Below, piece after piece: positions 43,164 through 53,089 of a stretch of DNA of 64,000 nucleotides. Every line of letters begins with the position of its first letter. Position 1 is the first letter of the stretch. The translations under genes and the position numbers were made by a program. This stretch comes from Nocardioides donggukensis (lineage in GTDB: Bacteria > Actinomycetota > Actinomycetes > Propionibacteriales > Nocardioidaceae). The notes below the pieces were generated by a model that saw only the letters and a list, made by a program, of their open reading frames with translations, did no database searches and had not been told where the DNA came from. The stretch is taken from contig NZ_JACYXZ010000001.1 in assembly GCF_014842875.1 (NCBI RefSeq), positions 868,001 through 932,000 on the forward strand, written 5' to 3'.

Positions 43164-44539
43164 AGCCGCTCGAATCCGCGCCGCAGCTCCCAGTCGGTGA
43201 CGGCGGCGTCGAACGCCTCGATCTCCACGTCGGCGAAGTGGACGTAGTGCTCGACGACCGCGTCCCCGAACACCGCGCGGGCGATCTTCGAGTCACGGAA
43301 CAGGTCCCGGGCCTCGTGCAGCGTGTGCGGCACGTGCGGCGCGTCGGAGTCGTAGGCGCTGCCGACCATCATCGGCTCGAGCTCCAGCTCCTGCTCGATG
43401 CCATAGAGGCCGCCGGCCATCATCGCGGCGAGCGCGAGGTAGGGGTTGGCGTCCCCGCCGGGCAGCCGGTTCTCCAGCCGGGCCGAGGCGCCCTCCCCGA
43501 CCAGCCGCACCGAGCAGCTGCGGTTGTCCATCCCCCAGGCGACGGCCGTCGGGGCGAAGGAACCCTGGGCGAAGCGCTTGTAGGAGTTGATGTTGGGGGC
43601 GTAGAAGAGCGTGAACTCCCGCATCGTGGCCAGGACGCCGGCGATGAAGCTGTCGTAGAGCGCGGTGCGCTCGCCGCTCTCCTCGTCCCAGAAGATCGTG
43701 CTGCCGTCCTGGCCGCGCAGCGACAGGTGGATGTGGCAGGAGTTGCCCTCGCGGTCGTTCGGCTTGGCCATGAAGGTCACCGACTGGCCCAGGTCGGCGG
43801 CGATCATCTTCGCGCCGGTCTTGTAGACGCTGTGGTTGTCGGCGGTGGTCACGACGTCGTCGAAGAGGAAGCCGATCTCGTGCTGGCCGAAGTTGCACTC
43901 GCCCTTCGCGGACTCCACCACCATGCCCGCGGTGTACATGTCGCCGCGGATCCGCCGCAGCAGCGGCTCGACCCGGCCCGAGCCCATCACCGAGTAGTCG
44001 ACGTTGTACTGGTTGCCCGGCGTCAGGTCCCGGTAGCCCTTGGTCCACGCCTCCTCGTAGCTGTCGCGGTAGACCACGAACTCAAGCTCCGTGCCGGCCA
44101 CGGCCTTCCACCCGCTCGCCGCGGCCTTGTCGACCTGGGCCCGCAGCATCGAGCGCGGCGACATCGGCACCGGCTCGCCGTCGGTCGTGGCCAGGTCGCA
44201 CTGCACCATCACGGTGCGCTCGAGCCAGGGAACCCAGCGGATCGTGTCCAGGTCGAGCACGAACTCCATGTCGCCGTAGCCGGACTCCCACGACGAGATC
44301 TCGTAGCCCTCGACGGTGTTCATCTCGGTGTCGACCGCGAGCAGGTAGTTGCAGCCCTCGATGCCGTCGACCAGGGCGTGGTCGAGGAAGTACGCCGCGT
44401 GCAGGAACTTGCCCTGCAGGCGACCCTGCATGTCGGTGAACGCGACCACGACGGTGTCGACCTGGCCACCGGTGATCGCGGCCCGCACCTCGTCGACGGT
44501 GAGCATGCGGGGGCTGCGGGGGTGGTCGGACTCAGGCAT
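43160..44539 (-). CDS. puuA: Glutamine-synthetase-like gamma-glutamylpolyamine synthetase
   Basis: The 459-residue GS-family protein has ATP/metal motifs GTELEFVV, ESAKGECNFGQHEIGF and NSCHIHLSL, and lacks the GlnA adenylylation-loop consensus. Its place with PuuD, an aldehyde dehydrogenase and a permease points to ATP-dependent glutamylation of a polyamine or another amine. Confidence 0.85.
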   Translation of the reverse strand: MPESDHPRSPRMLTVDEVRAAITGGQVDTVVVAFTDMQGRLQGKFLHAAYFLDHALVDGIEGCNYLLAVDTEMNTVEGYEISSWESGYGDMEFVLDLDTIRWVPWLERTVMVQCDLATTDGEPVPMSPRSMLRAQVDKAAASGWKAVAGTELEFVVYRDSYEEAWTKGYRDLTPGNQYNVDYSVMGSGRVEPLLRRIRGDMYTAGMVVESAKGECNFGQHEIGFLFDDVVTTADNHSVYKTGAKMIAADLGQSVTFMAKPNDREGNSCHIHLSLRGQDGSTIFWDEESGERTALYDSFIAGVLATMREFTLFYAPNINSYKRFAQGSFAPTAVAWGMDNRSCSVRLVGEGASARLENRLPGGDANPYLALAAMMAGGLYGIEQELELEPMMVGSAYDSDAPHVPHTLHEARDLFRDSKIARAVFGDAVVEHYVHFADVEIEAFDAAVTDWELRRGFERL

Positions 44540-44567
44540 CTACGGCTCCTTGCGGGGTGGGGGCTGC

Positions 44568-46013
44568 TCAGCGCAGGTCGGACTCGGCCTGGGTGATCTG
44601 GGCGAACTCCTCCTCCGGCGCGGATCCGACCAGGTGGTGCCGGCTGTAGAACCAGAAGTAGGCCACGAACGCCACGAAGACCGCCGCCGTCACGCCGGCC
44701 GCCCGGACGTCGACCACGAAGGTCGCCAGCACCGCGATCACGCTGAGGACCAGGGCGACCCCGGTGGTGGCGACACCGCCCGGCGTGCGGTACCCGCGCT
44801 CGAGGTCGGGCTCCTTGCGGCGCAGGAGGATGTGGGACAGGTTCAGCAGCACGTAGGAGACGGTGGCGCCGAAGACCGCGATGTTGATGAGCACGTCGCC
44901 GTCGCGCACGATCGCCGCGAGCAGGAAGCCGATGGTGCCGGGCACGATCAGGGCGACGTACGGCGTCTTGCGGCCGCCGGTCAGCGAGAGCCACCGGGGC
45001 AGGTAGCCGGCGCGGGAGAGCGCGAACAGCTGTCGGGAGTAGGCGTAAATGATGGAGAAGAAGCTCGCGATCAGGCCGGCCAGGCCGGCGTAGTTGACGA
45101 AGTCCGCCAGCAGCGAGTTGCTGCCGTAGGCGACCCGGATCGCCTCCGGCAACGGGTTCGTCGACTCGCCCATCACCTGCGCGCCCGCGGCGCCCGGGAC
45201 CACGGTGAGGATCAGGGCCGCGAAGACCAGCAGCACGAGCATCGCGACGATGATGCCGCGCGGCATGTCGCGTTTGGGGTCGGAGGTCTCCTCGGCGGCC
45301 AGGGGCACCCCCTCCACCGCCAGGAAGAACCAGATGCCGTAGACGAAGGCGGCGAGCAGCCCCGAGACGCCCATCGGCAGGAAGCTGCTGGACAGGGCCG
45401 AGCCGTCCGGGTCGATGTTGAACAGGTTGGCGGCGTCGAACTTGGGGATCAGGCCGACCACGGTGGCGATCAGCGCCACCACGGCGATGAGGGTGATGCC
45501 GAACATCAGCTTCAGCGCCTCGCCGACACCCCAGAGGTGCACGCCGACGAAGACCACGTAGGCGACAAGGTAGATCCACCAGCCGTCGGTGATGCCGAAC
45601 AGGTCGAGCGCGTCGATGTAGCCGCCGATGAAGACCGAGATCGCGGCCGGCGCGACGGCGTACTCGATGAGCACCGCCACCCCGGTCGCGAAGCCGCCCA
45701 GGGGGCCGAGCGCGCGACGCGCGAAGCCGTAGCCGGCGCCCGCGGTGGGCAGGGTCGAGGACATCTCGGCCAGGCCGAAGACCATGCAGGTGTACATGAT
45801 CCCCATCAGGATGGTGGCGATCAGCAGGCCGCCCCAGCCGCCCTCGGCGATGCCGAAGTTCCAGCCGGCGAAGTCGCCGGAGATGACGTAGCTGACCCCG
45901 AGCCCGGCCAGCAGGATCCAGCCCGCGGCACCCGCCTTGAGCTGGCGGTGCTCCATGTAGCCGGCCTGCGCGGCTGTGTAGTCGACGCTCGATTTCTTCA
46001 TGCCGTCCCTCAT
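44568..46013 (-). CDS. APC-superfamily amino acid/amine permease
   Basis: The 481-residue protein has about 12 spans and matches the ethanolamine/amino-acid permease branch (GLGVSYVISGDFAGWNFGIAEGGWGG). As first gene of the cluster it probably imports the amine substrate. A second in-frame ATG at 46001 has a better ribosome binding site (AGGGA). Confidence 0.88.
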   Translation of the reverse strand: MRDGMKKSSVDYTAAQAGYMEHRQLKAGAAGWILLAGLGVSYVISGDFAGWNFGIAEGGWGGLLIATILMGIMYTCMVFGLAEMSSTLPTAGAGYGFARRALGPLGGFATGVAVLIEYAVAPAAISVFIGGYIDALDLFGITDGWWIYLVAYVVFVGVHLWGVGEALKLMFGITLIAVVALIATVVGLIPKFDAANLFNIDPDGSALSSSFLPMGVSGLLAAFVYGIWFFLAVEGVPLAAEETSDPKRDMPRGIIVAMLVLLVFAALILTVVPGAAGAQVMGESTNPLPEAIRVAYGSNSLLADFVNYAGLAGLIASFFSIIYAYSRQLFALSRAGYLPRWLSLTGGRKTPYVALIVPGTIGFLLAAIVRDGDVLINIAVFGATVSYVLLNLSHILLRRKEPDLERGYRTPGGVATTGVALVLSVIAVLATFVVDVRAAGVTAAVFVAFVAYFWFYSRHHLVGSAPEEEFAQITQAESDLR

Positions 46014-46136
46014 GCCACACAGCCTCGAATCATTGGATCAGTTGTAGACCATTGACTGTTTCGGAGTCTGGACCCCGCGGGCGGAGGCGTCAAGGGTCCG
46101 GGCGGGACGAGCGGCGTCCGGGCGTAGCCTGACCTC

Positions 46137-46835
46137 GTGCGGGAGCAGATCAGGCCGACCGTCCCCCCGGTCCGGGTCGGCAACGTCTTCGAGGAGACGA
46201 TGGAGCGCCTGGTGCGGTCGATCCGCCTCGGGCAGTTCCCGCCCGGCTCCCGGCTGCCCTCGGAGCGCGACCTCGCCGAGGAGCTGCGGGTCTCGAGGAC
46301 CACGCTCCGCGAGGCCCTTGCCGAGCTCAAGGCGAGCAGCTACGTGACCGTGCGGCGGGGCCGCTACGGCGGGTCGTACGTCGCCGACGCCCTGCCGCAC
46401 CGTCCGGCGGCGCCACTGGACGCGGACGAGGTCTCCGACATCCTGACGCTGCGGCGGATCCTGGAGCCGGCGGCCGCCGAGCTGGCCGCCGAGCGTGGGC
46501 CGACCGGGCCGCAGCGCGAGGAGCTGTGGTCGCTGCACGTGGAGCTGACCGAGTGCTCGGTGGGGCAGTACCGGCCGCTCGACTCCCGCCTCCACCTCCG
46601 GATCGCCGAGCTGAGCGGGACCCCCAGCCTGCTGGCGGCGGTCGCGGACACCCGGGCCCGGGTCAACTCCCTGCTCGACCGGATCCCGTTGCTCCCGACC
46701 AACCTCGACCACGCCAACGCCCAGCACACCGAGGTGGTGGTCGCGATCCTCGACGGGGACCCGGCCGCGGCACGGGCGGCGATGCTCGACCACCTCGACG
46801 GCACCGCGGCCCTGCTGCGCGGGTTCCTCGGCTGA
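46137..46835 (+). CDS. FadR-type GntR transcriptional regulator
   Basis: The 232-residue protein has a GntR winged helix (about 15-85; PPGSRLPSERDLAEELRVSRTTLREALAELKA) and an all-helical FCD ligand domain with metal-binding His candidates (HLRIAEL, HTEVVVAI). The GTG start has TAGCCT ending 6 nt upstream. It is divergent from the amine cluster and is its likely regulator. Confidence 0.9.
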   Translation: MREQIRPTVPPVRVGNVFEETMERLVRSIRLGQFPPGSRLPSERDLAEELRVSRTTLREALAELKASSYVTVRRGRYGGSYVADALPHRPAAPLDADEVSDILTLRRILEPAAAELAAERGPTGPQREELWSLHVELTECSVGQYRPLDSRLHLRIAELSGTPSLLAAVADTRARVNSLLDRIPLLPTNLDHANAQHTEVVVAILDGDPAAARAAMLDHLDGTAALLRGFLG

Positions 46836-46866
46836 GGCCCCCGGAGCGGCGGCCGCGGAGCAGCCG

Positions 46867-48309
46867 CTAGCCCTGGAGCCGGCCCATCCACTCCTCGACG
46901 GCGTCGGCCTCGCGGGGCAGCGAGTCGGAGAGGTTCGCCCAGCCGTCGCGGGTGACCACGATGTCGTCCTCGATCCGGATCCCGATCCCGCGCAGCTCCT
47001 CGGGCACCAGCAGGTCGTCCTCCTGGAAGTACAGCCCCGGCTCGACGGTCAGCACCATGCCCTCGGCCAGCGTGCCCTGCGCGTAGGCCTCGGGAGCGGC
47101 CCGACCGCAGTCGTGCACGTCGAGCCCGAGCATGTGGCTGGTGCCGTGCAGGGTCCAGCGCGAGTAGACCTTGCTCTCCGGGTCCAGGGCCTCCTCCGGC
47201 GAGACCGGCAGCAGGCCGAGGTCGCCGAGCCCGTGCGCCAGCACGGTCATCGCCGCCAGGTGCGGGGCCAGGAAGGCGACGCCCGGGCGGACCGCGTCGA
47301 TGCCGGCCACCTGGGCCTCGAGCACCAGGTCGTAGAGGTCCCGCTGGAGCCCGGTGTAGCGCCCGTCGACCGGCAGGGTCCGGGTGACGTCGGCGGTGTA
47401 GAGGTTGGTGCCCTCCACGCCCATGTCGAGCAGCAGCAGCTCGCCGGGCGTCACCGGGCCGGAGTTCTCGATCCAGTGCAGGGTCGTCGCGTGCTTGCCG
47501 CCGCCCACGATCGAGTCGTAGCCGATGTCGTTGCCCATGGCCCGGGCCCTGCGGAAGAAGGTGCCCTCGATCCACCGCTCGCCGTACTTCAGGACGTTGC
47601 CCCAGTCCCGCACCGCGTCCTCGAACCCGAGGGCGGTGATGTCGCAGGCCTCGCGCAGCTGGCCGATCTCCCACTCGTCCTTGACCAGCCGCAGCTCCGA
47701 GGCGACCCGGGCCAGCTCGTCGTCACGGTCGGGGTCCCCGGCGACGAGCGCGTCGACGCCGGCGTCGACCCCGCGCTGGACCCGGGTCTTGCCGGTCTTC
47801 GCGAGGGCCGACGGCAGCTCGTCGATGTGGCGGCACGGCAGGCCCAGCGAGGACGACATCTCGTGCAGCGAGGGACGGCGCCCGGCCCACAGCTCGCCGT
47901 ACTGCCGGTCCCGGAAGAACTCGTCGGTGTCGCGGCTCGACCGCGGGCGGGCGTAGAGCACGCCCTCGCCGTCCTCGACGACCAGCACCGCGTCGGAGGT
48001 CTGGTTCCCGCTGAAGTAGGTGTGCGCGGTGTCGGAGCGGAACCGGTAGTCGGTGTCGTTGCTGCGCACCTTGAAGCCGCCCGCCGGCAGCACCAGCCGC
48101 TCGCCCGGGAAGGCGTCGGCCAGCCGTGCCCGCCGCTGCGCCGCCCACTCGGTCACCGGGTGCGGCGGCAGGTCCAGCTCGCGGTCGCCCCACCCGGTGC
48201 GCATGAAGGCCGACCAGGCCTCGGGCACCTTGGGGTCGTGGGACTCGGTGCGCACCTGCTCTCCTGCGTCCGTGGGCCGGCTTCGGGTCGTGTCGTCGGT
48301 CTCGCTCAC
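46867..48309 (-). CDS. M24 family Xaa-Pro aminopeptidase
   Basis: The 480-residue enzyme removes N-terminal residues preceding proline. Dinuclear-metal ligands are visible in LLLDMGVEG and ADVTRT (Asp), HGTSHMLGLDVHD (His), VEPGLYF and IRIEDDI (Glu). An N-terminal AMP_N domain is present. The GTG at 48309 is chosen because TATGGT ends 7 nt upstream. Confidence 0.92.
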   Translation of the reverse strand: MSETDDTTRSRPTDAGEQVRTESHDPKVPEAWSAFMRTGWGDRELDLPPHPVTEWAAQRRARLADAFPGERLVLPAGGFKVRSNDTDYRFRSDTAHTYFSGNQTSDAVLVVEDGEGVLYARPRSSRDTDEFFRDRQYGELWAGRRPSLHEMSSSLGLPCRHIDELPSALAKTGKTRVQRGVDAGVDALVAGDPDRDDELARVASELRLVKDEWEIGQLREACDITALGFEDAVRDWGNVLKYGERWIEGTFFRRARAMGNDIGYDSIVGGGKHATTLHWIENSGPVTPGELLLLDMGVEGTNLYTADVTRTLPVDGRYTGLQRDLYDLVLEAQVAGIDAVRPGVAFLAPHLAAMTVLAHGLGDLGLLPVSPEEALDPESKVYSRWTLHGTSHMLGLDVHDCGRAAPEAYAQGTLAEGMVLTVEPGLYFQEDDLLVPEELRGIGIRIEDDIVVTRDGWANLSDSLPREADAVEEWMGRLQG

Positions 48310-48316
48310 ACCTGCC

Positions 48317-48351
48317 ACCATACGACTCCGCTGCGGGCGAGCCGATAGGCT
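48317..48351. promoter_or_regulatory. Divergent leaderless promoters
   Basis: TATGGT (minus, 48322-48317) serves the aminopeptidase GTG and TAGGCT (plus, 48346-48351) serves the PrsW ATG, each 7 nt before the start codon. The genes are 49 bp apart. Confidence 0.5.
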
Positions 48352-48358
48352 CCCGACC

Positions 48359-49495
48359 ATGCCCGTACGTCGCCGCGACAGCATCGTCTTCACGGTCGTG
48401 GTCTCGTCGATCGCGGCCGTGGCGGCCGTCCCGATCGCGCTGCTCCTCGCCCTGTCCGGCGAGCCCATGGTGGTGGTCACCGCCGCCCTGTTCGCCCTGA
48501 TCCCGGTCGGGCCGCTCGTGGCCGCCTACCTCTGGCTGGACCGCTACGAGCCCGAGCCGCGCTCGCTGCTCGCGGCCGGCCTCGCGTGGGGCGCCTTCGT
48601 GGCCACCCTGCTCGCGCTGGTCCTCCAGGGCATCGGCGGCCTGATCACACCCCTGTCCGACGGCGCCAGCCTCGCGGTCGCGGCACCGGTCACCGAGGAG
48701 GCCACGAAGGGGCTGTTCCTGCTCCTGCTGCTGCTCTGGCGTCGCAACGAGCTGGACGGGATCCTCGACGGCATCGTGTACGCCGGCATGGTCGGCATCG
48801 GCTTCGCGTTCACCGAGAACATCCTCTACCTGGCCGCCGCCTACAACGGCACCGACGGCATGGGCCCCGGCGGCATCAACGGCCTCGGCCTGCTGTTCCT
48901 CATCCGGGGCGTGGCCAGCCCCTTCGCGCACCCGCTGTTCACCGCGTTCATCGGGATCGGCGTGGGGGTGGCGATCACCAGCCGGATCCGCACGGTCAAG
49001 GTCGTCGCCCCGCTCCTCGGGTACGTCGTCGCGGTCGCCGCGCACGCCCTCTGGAACGGGTCCACGCTGCTCGCCGACGGCGTCGGCTTCATCGCGGTCT
49101 ACCTGCTGGTGATGATCCCCGGCTTCCTGGTGATGGCCGGCTTCGCGGTCTGGATGCGGACCCGGGAGCGCGGCGTACTCGACCGGGCCCTGCGCGACGC
49201 GGCGCAGCGCGGGCTGATGCCGCTCGAGGACGTCCCGCACGTCGTCCACCTGCGGGCCCGTCGCGCGGCCCGCCGGTTCGCCCTGGAGCACGGGGGCAGG
49301 CCGGGCCTGGAGGCCATGCGCGACTACCAGCAGGCCGCCGTCGAGCTCGGCTACCTGCACCACCGGGTGCTGCGGGGCACGGCGCCCGGCGACTACGCCA
49401 CCCGCGGACAGGGCTTCGTGGAGCGCATGCACGCCGCCCGACCCGCGATCGCCTTCCCGGCGCTCGCCAACTCTCTCGGAGGCCGGCACGCATGA
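48359..49495 (+). CDS. PrsW-family intramembrane metalloprotease
   Basis: The 378-residue protein has eight to nine spans and the family motifs EEATK (113-117), FAFTEN (149-154), H191 in HPLFTAF and HALWN. PrsW proteases cleave membrane proteins such as anti-sigma factors. A soluble C-terminal tail (about 285-378) is additional. It overlaps the next gene as ATGA, which links it to the dynamin-like pair. Confidence 0.9.
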   Translation: MPVRRRDSIVFTVVVSSIAAVAAVPIALLLALSGEPMVVVTAALFALIPVGPLVAAYLWLDRYEPEPRSLLAAGLAWGAFVATLLALVLQGIGGLITPLSDGASLAVAAPVTEEATKGLFLLLLLLWRRNELDGILDGIVYAGMVGIGFAFTENILYLAAAYNGTDGMGPGGINGLGLLFLIRGVASPFAHPLFTAFIGIGVGVAITSRIRTVKVVAPLLGYVVAVAAHALWNGSTLLADGVGFIAVYLLVMIPGFLVMAGFAVWMRTRERGVLDRALRDAAQRGLMPLEDVPHVVHLRARRAARRFALEHGGRPGLEAMRDYQQAAVELGYLHHRVLRGTAPGDYATRGQGFVERMHAARPAIAFPALANSLGGRHA

Positions 49496-51219
49496 CCGAC
49501 TCGACCACGATGCTCACCGCGCTGGTGCGGCTGCGCAGCTCGCTGCAGGAGGCACCGCTTCCGCTCGACGTGCCCGACGCCGAGGCGCACCGGGTGACCC
49601 GCACCGAGATGATCGACCAGCTCGAGGACTACGTCATCCCGCGGCTGACCACGATCGAGGCGCCGCTGCTCACGGTCGTCGGCGGCTCCACCGGGGCCGG
49701 CAAGTCGACGCTGGTCAACTCCCTGGTCGGCACCAGGGTCACCGAGCCCGGCGTGCTGCGCCCCACCACCCGCTCGCCGGTGCTGGTCCACCACCCCGAC
49801 GACGCGCACTGGTTCGGCCAGGACCGGATCCTGCCCGACCTCGAGCGCACCACCCGGGCCACCGGTGACCCCTCCGCCCTCCAGCTGGTCGCCGCGCGGA
49901 CCGTGCCACAGGGTCTGGCGATCCTCGACGCCCCCGACGTCGACTCGGTGGAGGAGCGCAACCGCACCCTGGCCGGTCAGCTGCTCGCCGCCGCCGACCT
50001 CTGGCTGTTCGTGACCTCCGCGGCCCGCTACGCCGACCAGGTGCCCTGGGACTTCCTCAAGCAGGCCGCCGAGCGCAGCACCGCCGTGGCCATCGTGCTC
50101 GACCGGACCCCGCCGGAGGCGGTCGAGACGGTCTCCACGCACCTCGCCCGGATGCTCTCGAGCCGCGGGCTGAAGGACTCGCCGCTGTTCGCGGTGCTGG
50201 AGGGCACGGTCGACGAGGACGGACTGCTGCCCGCCGCGGCCGTGGCCGACGTCAGCGGCTGGCTCGGCTCGCTGGCCGCCGACGTCGACGCCCGTGCCGC
50301 GGTCGTCCGCCAGACCCTCGAGGGCGCGATCCGCAGCATCGCCCGTCGCGCGCACACCGTCGCCGACGCCGTGGGGGAGCAGGCCGCCGCGACCGATGCA
50401 CTGCGCGCCGACGCGGTCTCGGTCTACGACGAGGCGGTCGAGGCGGTCTCCCGAGCCAGCGCCGACGGCACCCTCCTGCGCGGCGAGGTGCTGGCCCGCT
50501 GGCAGGAGTTCGTCGGCACCGGTGAGCTGCTGCGCTCGCTGGAGTCACGCGTCGGCCGGGTCCGGGACCGGATCGTGAACACGGTCAAGGGCAAGCCCCA
50601 GCAGGTCGAGCGGGTGACGGTCGCGGTCGAGTCGGGCCTCGAGACGCTGCTGCTCGAGCACGCCGAGGCGGCGGCCGAGCGGGCCGAGGCCTCCTGGCGC
50701 TCGGTGGCCCACGGCCGCAGCCTGCTCGAGGGCGGCCCGGACCTCGGCCGCGCCTCGCGCGACTTCCGCCGCCGTGCCGAGCGGGCCGTCCGCGAGTGGC
50801 AGCAGGACGTGCTCGACATGGTCCGCAGCGAGGGCGCCGACAAGCGCACCACGGCCCGCTTCCTCGCCTACGGCGTCAACGGGCTCTCGGTCGCACTGAT
50901 GGTCGTGGTCTTCGCCCACACCGGCGGCGTCCTGGTCGGGGCCGAGGCCGGCATCGCCGGCGGCAGCGCGGTCCTCGGTCAGAAGCTGCTCGAGGCCGTC
51001 TTCGGCGACAACGCGGTCCGCCGACTGGCCGAGCGGGCCCGCAAGGACCTCCAGACCCGGGTCGAGGCGCTGATGGCCGAGGAGCTCGAGCGTTACCTGA
51101 GGCTCCTTGACGCGTTGGGTGTGCAGGAGGGCGCCGCCGACCGGGTGCGGGACGCGGCTCGCCGGATCGACGACGAGCGGTTCGCCCTTCGTTCGGTGGA
51201 AGGCGGTCAGCCTGCATAG
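49492..51219 (+). CDS. Dynamin-like GTPase, first of a tandem pair
   Basis: The 575-residue protein has G1 GGSTGAGKST (64-73), a G2 candidate TTRSP, G3 LDAPDVDS and G4 LDRTPPE (nonstandard). Helical regions follow, with a hydrophobic segment near 465-500. Tandem dynamin-like proteins in actinobacteria (DynA/DynB in Streptomyces) act in membrane remodelling at septa; that role is inferred. Confidence 0.85.
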   Translation: MTDSTTMLTALVRLRSSLQEAPLPLDVPDAEAHRVTRTEMIDQLEDYVIPRLTTIEAPLLTVVGGSTGAGKSTLVNSLVGTRVTEPGVLRPTTRSPVLVHHPDDAHWFGQDRILPDLERTTRATGDPSALQLVAARTVPQGLAILDAPDVDSVEERNRTLAGQLLAAADLWLFVTSAARYADQVPWDFLKQAAERSTAVAIVLDRTPPEAVETVSTHLARMLSSRGLKDSPLFAVLEGTVDEDGLLPAAAVADVSGWLGSLAADVDARAAVVRQTLEGAIRSIARRAHTVADAVGEQAAATDALRADAVSVYDEAVEAVSRASADGTLLRGEVLARWQEFVGTGELLRSLESRVGRVRDRIVNTVKGKPQQVERVTVAVESGLETLLLEHAEAAAERAEASWRSVAHGRSLLEGGPDLGRASRDFRRRAERAVREWQQDVLDMVRSEGADKRTTARFLAYGVNGLSVALMVVVFAHTGGVLVGAEAGIAGGSAVLGQKLLEAVFGDNAVRRLAERARKDLQTRVEALMAEELERYLRLLDALGVQEGAADRVRDAARRIDDERFALRSVEGGQPA

Positions 51220-51267
51220 GCTGACCCCCACCACCGTGCCGACCGATCCACTGTTCCGAGGGAGCTG

Positions 51268-52923
51268 ATGACCGCATTGCTCGAGGGAGCCCGGAAGATG
51301 GTCTCCAGGAAGTCCGACGTGGGTGCCCGCGTGGCGGGCCTCCAGGTCGCGGTCGAGCACGCCCGCGGGAGGCTCGACGACGGACTCGTCGACGCCGCCG
51401 CGGAGGTGGTCGACCGCGCCTCCGGGCGGCTGCGTCTCTCTGCCGAGCACACCGTCATCGCGATCGCCGGCGCCACCGGCTCCGGGAAGTCCTCGACCTT
51501 CAACGCGCTCACCGGCCTGGAGCTCTCGGCGGTCGGCGTCCGCCGCCCCACCACCTCGTGGGCCACCGCCTGCGTCTGGGGCCGGGAGGGCGCCGAGGAG
51601 CTCCTCGAGTGGCTCGGGATCCCGTCCCGGCACCAGGTGACCCGGGACTCGATGCTCGACACCGGCCGGGAGGACACCCGGCTCCAGGGCACCGTGCTGC
51701 TCGACCTCCCCGACCACGACTCCACCGAGGTCTCCCACCACCTCGAGGTGGACCGGCTGGTCAAGCTGGCCGACCTGCTGGTGTGGGTGCTCGACCCGCA
51801 GAAGTACGCCGACGCTGCGATCCACGAGCGCTACCTCAAGCAGCTCTCCGGCCACGCCGGCGTGATGCTGGTGGTGCTTAACCACATCGACAGCGTGCCG
51901 GTCGCCGGCCGGCAGGCCATGCTCGACGACGTACGCCGGCTGCTCGACGCCGACGGCCTCGAGGAGGTCCCGGTCCTCGCCATCAGCGCGCGGGAGGGCA
52001 CCGGCCTCGACGACCTGAAGGACGAGATGGCCCGGCGGGTGGCGAGCAAGAAGGCCACCCGGACCCGGCTCGAGGCCGACGTGCGTGAGGTGGCCGAGGC
52101 GCTGGCCGAGGCCTCCGGGACCGGCAAGCCGCAGTCCCCGCGCCGCGAGCGCATGACCGAGCTCGAGAACGCCTTCGCCGACGCCGCCGGGGTGCCGGTG
52201 GTCGTCGAGGCGGTGGCCGCCTCCACCCGGCACCGTGCGAACCGGGCCACCGGGTGGCCGGTCACGGCGTGGCTCTCGCGGCTCCGGCCGGACCCGCTCA
52301 AGCGCCTGCACCTGGACCTCGGCAAGGACGGCCGCGCGCTCACCCGGGCCGGACGCACGTCGGTGCCCGAGCAGACACCCGTGCAGCGGGCCCGGGTCGA
52401 CTCCGCGGTCCGCGAGCTCGCCGACGAGGTCGGCGCCGACCTGTCCCGCCCCTGGCAGACGGCGATCCGGAGGGCCTCCACCTCCCGGCTCGACGACGTC
52501 GGCGACCGGCTCGACCAGGGGCTGGCCTCGACCGACCTCGGGGTGGCCAAGCTGCCCTGGTGGGCGGGCCTGGTGCGGGCCCTCCAGTGGCTGCTGATCC
52601 TCAGTGCGATCACCGGGGGAGTGTGGCTCGGTGCGCTGGCGGTGATGGCCTACCTGCGGGCGCCGGACCCCGGCACCCCGGCCGTGCTGGGGGTCCCGCT
52701 GCCGACGCTGCTGCTGCTCGGCGGCGTGCTCGCGGGCGTGCTGCTGGCGCTGCTGAGCCGGGTGCTGGTCTCGCTGACCGCCCGCTCCCGGGCCGCCGCG
52801 GCCGACCGGCGGCTGCGGGCGAAGATCCGGACCGTCTGCGTGGAGCTGGTGCTCAGCCCCGTGGAGGCCGAGCTGTCGTCCTACGACCAGGTCCGGCACG
52901 GCCTGAGCGCCGCGCTGCGCTGA
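51268..52923 (+). CDS. YfjP/dynamin-like membrane GTPase, second of the pair
   Basis: The 551-residue protein has G1 GATGSGKSS (68-76), G2 RRPTTS, G3 DLPDHDS and G4 NHID. Two membrane spans lie near 445-470 and 480-505, then a short cytoplasmic tail. It probably works as a heteromer with the upstream GTPase, 48 bp away. Confidence 0.87.
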   Translation: MTALLEGARKMVSRKSDVGARVAGLQVAVEHARGRLDDGLVDAAAEVVDRASGRLRLSAEHTVIAIAGATGSGKSSTFNALTGLELSAVGVRRPTTSWATACVWGREGAEELLEWLGIPSRHQVTRDSMLDTGREDTRLQGTVLLDLPDHDSTEVSHHLEVDRLVKLADLLVWVLDPQKYADAAIHERYLKQLSGHAGVMLVVLNHIDSVPVAGRQAMLDDVRRLLDADGLEEVPVLAISAREGTGLDDLKDEMARRVASKKATRTRLEADVREVAEALAEASGTGKPQSPRRERMTELENAFADAAGVPVVVEAVAASTRHRANRATGWPVTAWLSRLRPDPLKRLHLDLGKDGRALTRAGRTSVPEQTPVQRARVDSAVRELADEVGADLSRPWQTAIRRASTSRLDDVGDRLDQGLASTDLGVAKLPWWAGLVRALQWLLILSAITGGVWLGALAVMAYLRAPDPGTPAVLGVPLPTLLLLGGVLAGVLLALLSRVLVSLTARSRAAAADRRLRAKIRTVCVELVLSPVEAELSSYDQVRHGLSAALR

Positions 52924-52944
52924 GCTGCCTGCCGCGCTGCGCTG
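52909..52944. repeat. Duplicated 3' end of the second GTPase gene
   Basis: GCCGCGCTGCGCTG at 52909-52922 contains the last codons; an identical copy follows at 52931-52944, after the stop codon. Confidence 0.7.
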
Positions 52945-53089
52945 TGCTGAGCGCTGCGCGGGGCCGACCCGCCTGTCGCGCACAGCCCGCCGACGGGACA
53001 GGTCCCTCCACAGGCTGTCGATGGGGTCGGCCCGGCCGACCCCGGTTGCCGGTTTGCTCGTCGTCACGCCACGACGACAGGAGACCCCC

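Noticed and set aside
43160..44539. Glutamine synthetase GlnA
   Set aside because: The neighbouring PuuD-like hydrolase, aldehyde dehydrogenase and amine permease, and divergent motifs, point to a gamma-glutamyl-amine ligase instead.
44349..46055. Long plus-strand ORF opposite the permease
   Set aside because: It has low-complexity Asp/Gln/Val-rich translation and lies opposite a clear 12-span permease.
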